Origin: Burkholderia sp. Ax-1724
Lineage (GTDB): Bacteria; Pseudomonadota; Gammaproteobacteria; Burkholderiales; Burkholderiaceae
Assembly: GCF_011752995.1 (NCBI RefSeq)
Contig: NZ_VWWL01000014.1
Location: 62,001-126,000 of the forward strand
Reading direction: 5' to 3'
Length of the DNA: 64,000 nucleotides
Part shown: piece by piece, positions 42,707-51,669 of the stretch
How the letters are laid out: every line of letters starts with the position of its first letter
Position numbering within the stretch: position 1 is the first letter of the stretch
Made by a program: the position numbers and the translations under genes
Notes under the pieces: generated by a model
Database searches by the model: none
What the model saw: the letters and a program-made list of their open reading frames with translations, nothing else
Told to the model about the DNA's origin: nothing

Positions 42707-43876
42707 CTATGCGGCAGGCTGCGCGTTGCGCACGGCTTTGCCGCCCAATAGCGAAACGATCAACGTAGCCATCACGAGCAGGCACAGCGCGACGCGCAAG
42801 CCGAGCCAGCCTGCGCCGAGGCCGATTAGCGGCGGTCCGACCAGAAAGCCCGCGTAACCGGCCGTGGCCGCCATCGAGACGCCGATCGCGGGCGTCGCGG
42901 TCGAGCGGCCGGCCGTGCTGAAAATCACCGGCACGATATTCGCGAGACCGATGCCGACCATCGCGAAGCCGACGCACGCGGTCAGCACTGTCGGCAGGCT
43001 CAATACCAGCGCGAGCCCGGCCAGCGCGATCAGGCCGCCGAGCGCGACGACCCTGCTCGAACCGAAGCGGCGCACCGAGGCATCGCCGGCGATCCGGCAG
43101 GCCGCCATCGAAAACGCAAACGCGGAGTAGCCGATAGCGGCGACGCTCGCTTCCTGATTCAGGGCCGAGCGCAGATACACCGCGCTCCAGTCGGCCACCG
43201 CGCCTTCCACGAGCATGCAGAGAAACGCGAGCATCGCCAGTTTCATCACGCCGCTGTCGGGCCATGCGAAGCCGCTCGACGTGGCGGCCGCGCGCGCGCC
43301 GACATCGCGCAATGCCAGCGACGCGGAAAAAACGATCAGGATTGCGATGCATAGGTCGGGCGCCAGCAGTCCGCCGATCACCCCGATGCCGTTCTTCTGC
43401 AACATGGCGCCGGTTGCGGCGCCGAGCAGACCGCCGGCGCTCCATGCCGCATGAAACGACGACATGATCGGCGCGCGCCACTGTGTTTCGATGGCACTCG
43501 CGTGTCCGTTCATCGACACGTCGAGCGCGCCATTCGACGCCCCCAGCACGAACAGCACGGCACACAGCGCCGCCATGCCGGGCGCGAGCGCGGGCAATGG
43601 CAAGGCGATGGCGAAGGCCACGCCGAGCAGCGCGGTCGCGCGGCCGCTGCCGAAGCGTGGCGCGAGTTGTCCCGCGAGCGGCATGGCGACGATCGCGCCG
43701 AGCGCGAAGCAGAACAGCGCGATGCCGAGCGCCGCGTCGCCAAGCGCGAGGCTTTCCTTGATGCGCGGCACTTCGACCGCCCATGCGCCGATGCCGAAAC
43801 CGTTGGCGAGAAAGATACCGATCGTCGCGATGCGTTCCTTGACCGGCTTGCCGCGCGAGTTGTCGGGCGTCGTCAT
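42707..43876 (-). CDS. MFS transporter, YbjJ-like
   Basis: This 389-residue permease of about 12 spans begins IATIGIFLANGFGIGAWAVEVPRIKESLAL and contains MNGHASAIE and SSFHAAWSAGGLLGA, features of the YbjJ-like branch, whose substrates are poorly defined (sugars or small metabolites). Its start overlaps the DeoR regulator gene stop by 4 bp (ATGA), so it is translated together with the regulator and probably controlled by it. A phosphorylated sugar is a reasonable guess for the inducer, given the DeoR partner. Confidence 0.85.
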   Translation of the reverse strand: MTTPDNSRGKPVKERIATIGIFLANGFGIGAWAVEVPRIKESLALGDAALGIALFCFALGAIVAMPLAGQLAPRFGSGRATALLGVAFAIALPLPALAPGMAALCAVLFVLGASNGALDVSMNGHASAIETQWRAPIMSSFHAAWSAGGLLGAATGAMLQKNGIGVIGGLLAPDLCIAILIVFSASLALRDVGARAAATSSGFAWPDSGVMKLAMLAFLCMLVEGAVADWSAVYLRSALNQEASVAAIGYSAFAFSMAACRIAGDASVRRFGSSRVVALGGLIALAGLALVLSLPTVLTACVGFAMVGIGLANIVPVIFSTAGRSTATPAIGVSMAATAGYAGFLVGPPLIGLGAGWLGLRVALCLLVMATLIVSLLGGKAVRNAQPAA

Positions 43877-44667
43877 GAACGTGCCACCGTCACGTTGTCG
43901 CAGACGGCTTCGAGGCGCTTGAGCCGCGCGCGCGGCACGTCGGCCTCGACGAACAGATAGTCGATCGCCGATGCGGGCGCGACCGCGAACGGTGCTGCCG
44001 TCATGAGTTTTTCCGACGTCAGCGCGATGGCGATCCGGCCGCTGGACTTGACCATCGCGCGTTTCAATTCGGCATCCTCTGCGTCGAATGCAGCGACGCC
44101 TTCCTCGGGATCGAGCGCACAGGCGCCGAGAAAGCAGAGGTCGGCGCGAATCTGCTGGACTTGCAGCAGTGCGGTTGCGCCGAGCGAGCCGGCCGCGCCG
44201 CGAGCAATACGCCCGCCGACGAGTATCACGTCGAAACCGGTCCGGTTTAGCAAACGCGTGCCGGCTTCGGGCGAATTCGTCACGACGGTGAGATCGGCGT
44301 TCTCGGGAAGGGCTTCTGCAATCGCGACGTTTGTCGAGCCGGCGTCGAGCAGAATGATCTGCTTCGGCCGCACGATCGATGCAGCTGCCGTGGCGAGGCG
44401 CGCCTTGCGATCGACGGCTTCGTGCATGCGGAGCGCGGCCGGTTTGTCGGCGGGCGAGATCAGCAGGGCGCCGCCGTATACGCGCTTGCAGTGCCCCTGG
44501 TCGGCGAGATCGCGCAGATGGCGGCGCACCGTGTGCTCCGAGGTCTGTAACTCGGCGGCGAGTTCCGCCGCCAGCACGCGACCGTGCGTGCGCAGGCGTT
44601 CGAGAATCAGCGCTTCGCGCTGCTCGGGCAGGAGTCCGTTGATGGCTTCCTCTCGCGTTCGCTGCAT
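43873..44667 (-). CDS. DeoR-family transcriptional regulator
   Basis: The 264-residue regulator has the DeoR helix-turn-helix at about 10-65 (LPEQREALILERLRTHGRVLAAELAAELQTSEHTVRRHLRDLADQG) and a C-terminal sugar-phosphate-sensing domain (IILLDAGSTNVAIAEALP, VTNS, DVILVGGRI). It usually represses sugar uptake or catabolic genes until a phosphosugar binds. ATG 44667 follows AAGGAGA. It is the first gene of a two-gene operon with the MFS transporter; direct repeats in its own upstream DNA suggest autoregulation. Confidence 0.9.
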   Translation of the reverse strand: MQRTREEAINGLLPEQREALILERLRTHGRVLAAELAAELQTSEHTVRRHLRDLADQGHCKRVYGGALLISPADKPAALRMHEAVDRKARLATAAASIVRPKQIILLDAGSTNVAIAEALPENADLTVVTNSPEAGTRLLNRTGFDVILVGGRIARGAAGSLGATALLQVQQIRADLCFLGACALDPEEGVAAFDAEDAELKRAMVKSSGRIAIALTSEKLMTAAPFAVAPASAIDYLFVEADVPRARLKRLEAVCDNVTVARS

Positions 44668-44700
44668 GGCGTCTCCTTGCTCGATGGGCTTGAATCGATC

Positions 44701-44730
44701 ATAAACGAGCAAAATTTATCGTAAACGTGC
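44701..44730. promoter_or_regulatory. Two direct repeats, probable DeoR operator
   Basis: ATAAACGAGC (44701-44710) and GTAAACGTGC (44721-44730) match at eight of ten positions and start exactly 20 bp apart, so a protein could bind both on one face of the helix. They lie 34 bp upstream of the DeoR gene. DeoR-type repressors commonly use direct repeats. Confidence 0.5.
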
Positions 44731-44758
44731 AGTCGATGCAAGCGGAGCCGTCGCGGGC

Positions 44759-46300
44759 TCAGGCGATGCGTTGCTGGCCGCGCGCACTGCGGCCGAAGAA
44801 TAGCCAGTCGAGCAGCCATACCGCGACGAGCGTCGCGCCCATCAGCGGAAAGACGATGCCGAGCAGAATAAGGCCGGCTTTCCAGCCGCGCATCGGCGGC
44901 GCGGCGCGTTCGCGCGACGGCGCGCCGAGCGTGCCGGACACACGCAGCGGCCGCCGTTTCCACCACATCACGCAGCCCGTCACCGCGAGCGCGGCGAGGC
45001 CGAGCGAAATGGCCGCGCAGAGCAACTGGTTTGCCACGCCGAAATAGCGGCCCATATGCAGCGACGTACCGTACGACACGGCCTTCGCGATGGCGCCATA
45101 GTCGCCGTAGCGGATGTCTTTCAGCACCGCGCCACTATATTGGTCGATATATAGCGTGCGTTCGTCTTTCGGATTCCCTGGGAAATAGGAAATGGTATAG
45201 ATGCCGGTGGCGGAATCCGGCAGCACGATGCTGTAGCCGTCGGTGATGCCGAGAGAGGTGGCGAACGCGGCGATATGGCCGAGCGAAAGGGGCTGTGGCG
45301 CTTCGGCGCTTGCATCGGTTGCTGCATCGCGGGACGAGGGCACGGGTGCATTGCCGGCGGCCCACGGTTTGAGCGGCAGCGGCAGGTCGTCCATGACCAT
45401 ACCGGGCATCGAGTCCATGCGGGCGTGGGCTTCATGGGCGCCGTGCGCATCCTTTGCCTCTGCGTGGTCTGCGTGCGTACCCGGCAATGCGGAGCGCAGC
45501 GCCAGACCTTTCCATGCGCCCGGCGGCGCGCCGAGCTGCGCGGCAGTCGCGAGCGCCTTGAACTGCTTGCCCCACGAGCCGGTCCACGGCAGGCCCGTCA
45601 GCACGAAGGCGAGCGCGCCGAGCGCGAGCCAGATGCCGAGTGTCGCGTGGATGCTTTTCCAGAGCGGGCGCCCTGACAGCGACAGGCGCGGTGCCAGTGC
45701 GGCGCGCACGGTGGTTCCGGCGCGCGGCCACCAGAGCGCGACGCCGGTGCCGATCATCACGAGCGTCCAGCATGCGACCAGTTCCATCAGCAATTCGCCG
45801 GGTTTGCCGAGTAGCAGCTTGCGATGCAGCATGCGATCGACCTGCATGAAACGGCGCTCGACGCTCAGTGTGCCTAATGCCTCGCCGTTATACGGATTCA
45901 GATAGACGCTCTGTTGCGTGCGGTCCGCGAGACGGAAAACGAATTCGGCGCTGCGTTGCGCGTCGCTTGTGATAACCGCGGTCGTCGCGACGGCATCGGC
46001 CGGCATGGCCGCGCGCGCTTTCGCCAACAGTACGTTGGGGGGCAGCCTCGGTACCGCTTGCGGTGCGACGATCAGGCGGTGCCGATACAGCAGCGGCTCG
46101 ATCTGCGGCTGGAAGCAATACAGCGTGCCGGTGACGGCCAGCACGAGCAGAAAGGGCATCACGAAGAGGCCGGCGTAAAAGTGCCAGCGCCATAGCGTTC
46201 GGTACCCCGAATACGTGGAACCGGTGTTCGCACCGGCGCTCGGGTCCGCGGTCGAATCGCGGGCAACGCGCTCGTGTTCAGCGGCATGAGTTGTGGACAT
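44759..46300 (-). CDS. PepSY-associated membrane protein of a metal-uptake operon
   Basis: This 513-residue inner membrane protein has four main spans and PepSY segments (QSVYLNPYNGEALGTL, RTLYIDQYSGAVL), the arrangement of PepSY_TM proteins found beside TonB receptors, where some act as ferric-siderophore reductases. A periplasmic loop at about 275-303 is rich in histidine (H276, 279, 286, 289, 292) and methionine (M295, 298, 301, 303), which suggests copper or another metal. It is last in an operon, 44 bp after the receptor. ATG 46300 follows GAGGAT. Confidence 0.85.
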   Translation of the reverse strand: MSTTHAAEHERVARDSTADPSAGANTGSTYSGYRTLWRWHFYAGLFVMPFLLVLAVTGTLYCFQPQIEPLLYRHRLIVAPQAVPRLPPNVLLAKARAAMPADAVATTAVITSDAQRSAEFVFRLADRTQQSVYLNPYNGEALGTLSVERRFMQVDRMLHRKLLLGKPGELLMELVACWTLVMIGTGVALWWPRAGTTVRAALAPRLSLSGRPLWKSIHATLGIWLALGALAFVLTGLPWTGSWGKQFKALATAAQLGAPPGAWKGLALRSALPGTHADHAEAKDAHGAHEAHARMDSMPGMVMDDLPLPLKPWAAGNAPVPSSRDAATDASAEAPQPLSLGHIAAFATSLGITDGYSIVLPDSATGIYTISYFPGNPKDERTLYIDQYSGAVLKDIRYGDYGAIAKAVSYGTSLHMGRYFGVANQLLCAAISLGLAALAVTGCVMWWKRRPLRVSGTLGAPSRERAAPPMRGWKAGLILLGIVFPLMGATLVAVWLLDWLFFGRSARGQQRIA

Positions 46301-46344
46301 GAAATCCTCGTCGGATAAGTTGGATCGATCGGTTCGCGTGCCGC

Positions 46345-48804
46345 CTACAGGCGCAGCTTCGCTTCCACATAGAACGTGCGGCCCGGATACGGGTGATAGA
46401 CGAAGTAGCGCGCATCGAAGATGTTGTCGACGCCCACACCGATTTCGCTGAGCCGGGTCGGCTTGAAGGTGAACTTCGCATCCGCGACTGTGTACGTGCT
46501 GGTGCCGCCGAATACGTCGGGATTCGTGTCGGTATTCGTGAGCGTGTTGTACTGGCGTCCCGAATAGCGCGCGGCGAGCGTGAGCGCTGCGCGGGCATCG
46601 AAGTGATAGGTCGCGGCAATATCCGCGCGCCATAACGGAATGCGATAAAAGTACTTGCCGACGGTAGCCGGGTTCTGCGCATTGGCGATGATCTTCGACT
46701 GCGTATAGGCGACGCTGGCGAGCAGATCGAGGCCGTGCACCAGCACGTCCTCGCCGGAATAGCTCGTTTCGACGCCGCGTGAGCGCACCTTGCCGATGTT
46801 CTGGAAGTTCGTCACGTTGGGAATCACGGTGGTGTCGGTCTGACTGAAGATCGTGTTCTTCACGTCGTCCTGAAACAGCGAGAAGCGGAATAGGCCATTC
46901 CAGTGCGCCCATTCGGCACTCAGTTCTTTGGAAAGATCGTCCTCGGGCTGGAGATTCGGATTGTTGTTGACGATCGCGAAGCCGTTGATTTGCCCCTGGA
47001 ACAGTTCGCTGACCGTCGGGAAACGGTACGCGCGGCCAATCGAGGCGCGCAAGGTCAGATCGTCGCTGAGGTCGAACGACAGCGACGCTTTCGGCGAGAA
47101 GTGGCGCTGGCTCGCCTCGCCGTACGAAACGGTCTGGCCCGGCAGCGATTGCGTGCCGTCGTAGGCTTGCCAGTCTTCATAGCGCACGCCGTAGACGAGC
47201 TTCCAGCGCGGCAGAAAACGCCATGCGTCCTGCGCGTAGAGCGCCTGCGTCTGCGTTTTGCCCGTGAAGGCATTGGCGAATGACGCCGCGTTGCCGTCGC
47301 GCCAGTTCAGCGTGTTGTAGCTCTGGTTGTCGAGAAAGTAGTTGTCGTAGTGATAGCCGAAACTCAGCGCGTGATTGCCGAGTCCCGCCTCGTTCGTGAA
47401 CGGTGTGTACGTGCCGCGCAGATCGAGTGTTTTCCAGCCCGTGCCGTCGCCGAACAGTACCGTGCCGGGACCATTGCCGGGGCCGCCGGCATTCGCCGTG
47501 CGCGCCACGCTATTGCCGATGTCGTAATACGAGGCGATCGCTTCGCCATTCCAGCCGGCTGCGTTGCGGGTTTTCAGCGACAGACCGTATAGCCAGTTTT
47601 CGCTGTGACCGAGACTCGGTGCAAAGGCGGCCGCGGGAATCGTGTAGTGATAGCCGTTGATCGACACGTTGCCGCTGTACACAGGATTACCGTTCGCGTC
47701 GCGCAGGAAGGTCGAGGTCTGGCTGTCGTAGGTCTGATGCCAGTAGCCGAGCGTGAAGCCGCCTTGCAGCGTCGGCGTGAAGTCGTACTGCATCTTCAGC
47801 TTGAACTGGTCCTGCACCGTGTGCTCGATGCCCTCGCCGTTGACGCCGAGTACGGCCGTCGGCGTATTGGTCTGGTTGTTGTAGAAGTACGCGCCGGTGA
47901 CGGGCGTATCGCCCGCTTTCGCGGGTGTGCCCGATTGCACGAGCGTCGCGAATTGCAGCGGCTGGCTCGTGTTCTCGAGATGATTCACGCCGAGCAGATA
48001 CGAGAACTTGCCGATGCGGTCGCCGATCGACGCGCTCGCTTCCGTGCCGTTGAAATTCTGGTTGACGCCGTACAGGCTGAAGTGCTGTGTAAACGCCTTG
48101 ACGTCCGCATCGGCCTCGAACTGCTTCGGCATGCGCGTGCTGATGAGCACGGTCGCGCCCAGCGAATTGCCCGGATAGAGCGCGGAAAACGGCCCGTAGA
48201 TCACGTCGACCTGCTGGATCTCGTCGGGAAACACCATCGACCAGCGCGGCGGAAACGAATAGCTATTGCCGAGCAGATTGCTCAGCATCAAACCGTCTGC
48301 ATAGACGAGGCCGCGCGCACTTTGCGTATTGCTCGTGCCGCGCACCGCGATGATCGAATTCAGGTCGCCGATAAAGCGCTTGCGCACGGCCAGATTCGGC
48401 ATGTACTTGAGCACGTCTTCGGTATTGGCGACGTTCCAGTTGGCGAACTGATTGCGCGTGACGGTTTCGACGGAAGCGGGCAGATTGGGATCGACGGCGC
48501 GCGGTGCGGCGCTCGTACTGGCGCTGACGCTGACCGTGGGCAGCGTCGCGTCCGGTTTGGCGTCGTCCGCTTGCGCGGGCGAGGCGACGAGGGCCGGCAC
48601 GAGTGCCGAAGCGAGGATCGGCCAATAAGCGGACCGACAAGTGGACCAACAAGCGGACGAATAAGCAGGCCAACAAGCTGGCCCATGACTCGCCCCGCGA
48701 GCGGACCGGCAAGCGGCGCGATGAACCGCGCGATAAGCGGAAGAAGCAAAGCCCGCGTCGCGGCGGACGCAAAGGGGCAGCCTTCGCAGGGCGAAGTCGA
48801 ACAT
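46345..48804 (-). CDS. TonB-dependent outer membrane receptor, probably for a metal or metal complex
   Basis: The 819-residue protein has a plug domain (about 90-215: TEDVLKYMPNLAVRKRFIGD, VDVIYGPFSALYPGNSLGATVLI) and a 22-strand barrel ending in FYVEAKLRL with a terminal leucine. It imports a ligand using TonB energy. The N-terminus is odd: from ATG 48804 (after GAGGA) about 60 basic, cysteine- and tryptophan-containing residues precede the hydrophobic signal WPILASALVPALVASPAQA. Most of that extension is encoded by a 12-bp repeat array. Iron or copper ligands are both possible. Confidence 0.88.
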   Translation of the reverse strand: MFDFALRRLPLCVRRDAGFASSAYRAVHRAACRSARGASHGPACWPAYSSACWSTCRSAYWPILASALVPALVASPAQADDAKPDATLPTVSVSASTSAAPRAVDPNLPASVETVTRNQFANWNVANTEDVLKYMPNLAVRKRFIGDLNSIIAVRGTSNTQSARGLVYADGLMLSNLLGNSYSFPPRWSMVFPDEIQQVDVIYGPFSALYPGNSLGATVLISTRMPKQFEADADVKAFTQHFSLYGVNQNFNGTEASASIGDRIGKFSYLLGVNHLENTSQPLQFATLVQSGTPAKAGDTPVTGAYFYNNQTNTPTAVLGVNGEGIEHTVQDQFKLKMQYDFTPTLQGGFTLGYWHQTYDSQTSTFLRDANGNPVYSGNVSINGYHYTIPAAAFAPSLGHSENWLYGLSLKTRNAAGWNGEAIASYYDIGNSVARTANAGGPGNGPGTVLFGDGTGWKTLDLRGTYTPFTNEAGLGNHALSFGYHYDNYFLDNQSYNTLNWRDGNAASFANAFTGKTQTQALYAQDAWRFLPRWKLVYGVRYEDWQAYDGTQSLPGQTVSYGEASQRHFSPKASLSFDLSDDLTLRASIGRAYRFPTVSELFQGQINGFAIVNNNPNLQPEDDLSKELSAEWAHWNGLFRFSLFQDDVKNTIFSQTDTTVIPNVTNFQNIGKVRSRGVETSYSGEDVLVHGLDLLASVAYTQSKIIANAQNPATVGKYFYRIPLWRADIAATYHFDARAALTLAARYSGRQYNTLTNTDTNPDVFGGTSTYTVADAKFTFKPTRLSEIGVGVDNIFDARYFVYHPYPGRTFYVEAKLRL
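48618..48737. repeat. Ten degenerate tandem copies of a 12-bp unit
   Basis: Units such as CGGACCGACAAG, TGGACCAACAAG, CGGACGAATAAG, CAGGCCAACAAG and CGGACCGGCAAG follow one another without gaps for 120 bp. They lie in the signal-peptide region of the TonB receptor gene and give a four-residue period there (ACWP, AYSS, ACWS, TCRS, AYWP). Because 12 is divisible by 3, gain or loss of units would change length without breaking the frame. Confidence 0.8.
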
Positions 48805-48886
48805 GAACGTTTCCTCGATGCATTGAACAGGCGAGCGCGGGCGTCGTCGGCGCAGGCGACGAACGCGCGATCAGAACCGGCAGCGA

Positions 48887-49294
48887 TCAGGAAACGACAG
48901 GCGGGGCTCGTGGGCGTCCCGACGGGAACGCGCCAAGCGGTATGAAGCGGATGGACAGCGTGGGCGGCGCGGTGCCGGCAAGCGGCAGGGCGGCCGGAAG
49001 TTCAGCGACGGCAACCGTCGGCATCGCCACGTGATGTTCGAGCAGATGACAGTAGCCGCAGGCGCCGAATGCATCGTCGTGGCTCAAATGCACGGGCGCG
49101 GGACTCGTTTGAGCCACGAGCGCATTGCCCGCATCGCTCGCGCCGGACGGATGCAGCGCGGAACAGAGCGCGGCAACAGGCTCGTCCGCGCGGCCCGATG
49201 CGACCAATTGACTCACGAGCGGCGCGAACACGACAAGCCACATGGCGACGAGGCCAAGCCATGCGGTCATGCGGTGACGGGAGCGTGAAGTCAT
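48887..49294 (-). CDS. DUF2946 family protein
   Basis: This 135-residue protein has one N-terminal membrane anchor or signal (MTAWLGLVAMWLVVFAPLVSQ) and the DUF2946 signature ACGYCHLLEHHV, whose cysteines and histidines could bind metal. DUF2946 genes often accompany TonB receptors for copper or heme-like ligands. It is the first gene of the operon with the receptor (82 bp downstream) and the PepSY protein. ATG 49294 is used; ATG 49270 is an alternative. The C-terminal tail is Pro/Arg-rich. Confidence 0.82.
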   Translation of the reverse strand: MTSRSRHRMTAWLGLVAMWLVVFAPLVSQLVASGRADEPVAALCSALHPSGASDAGNALVAQTSPAPVHLSHDDAFGACGYCHLLEHHVAMPTVAVAELPAALPLAGTAPPTLSIRFIPLGAFPSGRPRAPPVVS

Positions 49295-49489
49295 GATGAT
49301 CGGGAAAAAGACCGCGCCGATTCTATCATCGCCGCGCGATCTTTTCTTTCGTGATGACAGGTATAGCAGCGGATTAGACGGCAAAAGGCCATTCATTTCG
49401 ACGCGCTGGAACAGTGGCGAATCACTTAATCTGTCGGATCGCATTGCCGACATCCCGCGGAAACAGCGCAATATTTATCGCCACGACTC

Positions 49490-51640
49490 ATGACGTCCAT
49501 GCCGACGCTTGCCCCTTCCCTCGCCGACATCATCCAGCGCGCCGCTTCGTCGTGCTCGGCCGGACAGTACGCCGACGCCTCGCGGCTCGTCTTGCCGCTG
49601 CTCGACGATGCGAGCTTGCCGAACGATCGGCGTGCCGATGTGCTGAACATTGCCGGCGCGTGTTCGTTCATGTCGGGCCAGGTCGCGGACGCGGAGAACT
49701 ACTGGCGCCAATGTTTGCATCTGAAGCCCGATTACGTCGCCGTGTATGCGAGTCTCGGCGCGCTGCTCCGATCGCTCGGCCGCCTCTCCGCCGCGAAAGC
49801 GATGTATCTGCAACTAGTGGCGCGGTGTCCGCTCGACGCGGATGCGCATTGTCAACTGGGCAGCGTGCTGCACGGGCTCGGCTACAGGGACGAAGCGCAG
49901 GCGTCGTATCGCAAGGCATTGACGATTCGCCCCGATCACGCCGAAGCACATTACGGCCTCGGTATCGTGCTGAGCGAACTGCGCCGCCCGCATGAAGCCG
50001 AAGTGGCTTATCGGCATGCGCTGTGCGGACTGCGCGGTCATGCGGAATTGCACAACAACCTCGGCAACGTGTTGCTGGAACTCGGGCGTCTCGCGGAGGC
50101 GGACGCGGCGTATCGCGAGGCGCTGACGCTCAGGCCGCAGTATCCGGAAGCGCTCAACAACCTGGGTGGCGTGCTGAAGGCAACGCAACGGCTCGCGGAG
50201 GCCGAGCTGGCTTGCCGGCTTGCACTGGCTATCCGGCCCGATTACGCGGAGGCGCATCTGAATCTCGGCTCGGTACTGGTCGACCTCGGGCGAGTGCCTG
50301 AAGCGGAAGCGGCTTATTGCGCAGCGATTGCTCATCGCGAGAACTATGCGGAGGCGCATTACAACCTCGGCATTGCGCTGTTCAGGCAGGAGCGTTTCGA
50401 GCAGGCCGAACAGGCCTATCGTGACGCGATTCGCTGGCAACCGGACCTCGTGCATGCGCATAACAACCTCGGTTGCGTGCTGCGCGTGCGGGAACGTTTC
50501 GCCGAGGCAATCGAGGTATTCCGGCGCGCGCTCGCTCTATCTCCACAACTGGCGCCGGCGCATGCGAATCTCGCGGCTGCACTCGCGCAGCTGAGACGGT
50601 TCTCCGAGGCCGAGAGCGAGTATCGCGCGGCGCTGGCCTTGCAGGCCGGTTATAGCGAAGCGCGTTTCGGTCTTGCCGTGGTGCTGCTCGGCATGGGCCG
50701 CTTCGACGAAGCCTGGCCACTCTACGAGGACCGTTATGAGCAGCCCGGTTTCATTCACCGCAAGACGCGCGAGATGCTCAGGTGTCCGCAATGGACGGGC
50801 GACACGCTGGCGGGCAAGTCGGTGCTGGTTTGGCAGGAGGACGGTCTTGGCGACGTGCTGCAATTCAGCCGCTATTTTTCGTTGCTGAAAGCGCAAGGGG
50901 CTGCGCATATCGCGTTTGCGTGCGTGCCGGCGCTGCATCGGCTGATGGCGGATGTCGATGGTATCGATGCCGTGTTCGATCACAGCAGCGCACTCGCGCA
51001 AATATCGGGCTACGACTGCTGGACCAGTCTTCTGAGCGCGCCGCTGCATTTCCGCACGACTGTCGAGACGATTCCCGCGCCGCTACGATTCAGGACCGAT
51101 CCAGCGCTCGTCGAGTCATGGCGTTCCGCATTGGACGCACTGCCGCCGGGGCCCAGGATCGGTCTCGTCTGGAAAGGCAACGCGAAGCATCATAATGACG
51201 CGAATCGCTCGATTCCGTCGCTCGCCACGCTCGCGCCGCTCTGGAGCGTACCGGGCCTGCGTTTCGTGAGTCTGCAGAAAGGGCAGGGAGAAGACGAAGC
51301 GCGCCATCCACCGGCGGCTCAACCGCTGCTCGACCTTGGCGCTGACGTGAAGGATTTCGCGGACAGCGCGGCGATCGTCGCGCAGCTCGATCTCGTGATT
51401 TGCGTCGATACGTCGATCGCGCATCTGGCCGCCTCGCTCGGCAAGCCGTGCTGGGTGATGCTGCCGGAACGCGATGTCGACTGGCGCTGGATGCACGAGC
51501 GCGACGATTCGCCGTGGTATCCCCAATCGTTGCGTCTGTTTCGCCGGGCGCCCGGAGAGGATTGGGCGGTATCGGTCGAGCGCGTGCGGCAGGCGTGTGT
51601 CGAACGATTCGGTGCCGCGCTTCGCGAGGAAGCGCGCTGA
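49490..51640 (+). CDS. TPR-repeat protein with GT9-like glycosyltransferase domain
   Basis: The 716-residue protein has about ten tetratricopeptide repeats (about 45-405; for example AEAHYNLGIALFRQERFEQAEQAYRDAI) followed by a glycosyltransferase-like region (about 430-705) with GPRIGLVWKGNAKHHND and LVICVDTSIAHLAASLGKPCWVML, resembling heptosyltransferase-type (GT9) folds. Such proteins are thought to glycosylate proteins or to help surface polysaccharide assembly. No signal peptide is present. ATG 49490 has a weak ribosome site; ATG 49499 is possible. It stands alone. Confidence 0.85.
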   Translation: MTSMPTLAPSLADIIQRAASSCSAGQYADASRLVLPLLDDASLPNDRRADVLNIAGACSFMSGQVADAENYWRQCLHLKPDYVAVYASLGALLRSLGRLSAAKAMYLQLVARCPLDADAHCQLGSVLHGLGYRDEAQASYRKALTIRPDHAEAHYGLGIVLSELRRPHEAEVAYRHALCGLRGHAELHNNLGNVLLELGRLAEADAAYREALTLRPQYPEALNNLGGVLKATQRLAEAELACRLALAIRPDYAEAHLNLGSVLVDLGRVPEAEAAYCAAIAHRENYAEAHYNLGIALFRQERFEQAEQAYRDAIRWQPDLVHAHNNLGCVLRVRERFAEAIEVFRRALALSPQLAPAHANLAAALAQLRRFSEAESEYRAALALQAGYSEARFGLAVVLLGMGRFDEAWPLYEDRYEQPGFIHRKTREMLRCPQWTGDTLAGKSVLVWQEDGLGDVLQFSRYFSLLKAQGAAHIAFACVPALHRLMADVDGIDAVFDHSSALAQISGYDCWTSLLSAPLHFRTTVETIPAPLRFRTDPALVESWRSALDALPPGPRIGLVWKGNAKHHNDANRSIPSLATLAPLWSVPGLRFVSLQKGQGEDEARHPPAAQPLLDLGADVKDFADSAAIVAQLDLVICVDTSIAHLAASLGKPCWVMLPERDVDWRWMHERDDSPWYPQSLRLFRRAPGEDWAVSVERVRQACVERFGAALREEAR

Positions 51641-51669
51641 TTCCTTTCAGGCTGCACCGTAGGCCGTCT

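Noticed and set aside
48603..48806. A 67-codon Lys/Arg/Asn-rich plus-strand frame across the 12-bp repeats
   Set aside because: It is the reverse reading of the repeat array in the TonB receptor leader and has no ribosome site. The repeat itself is real and is reported.
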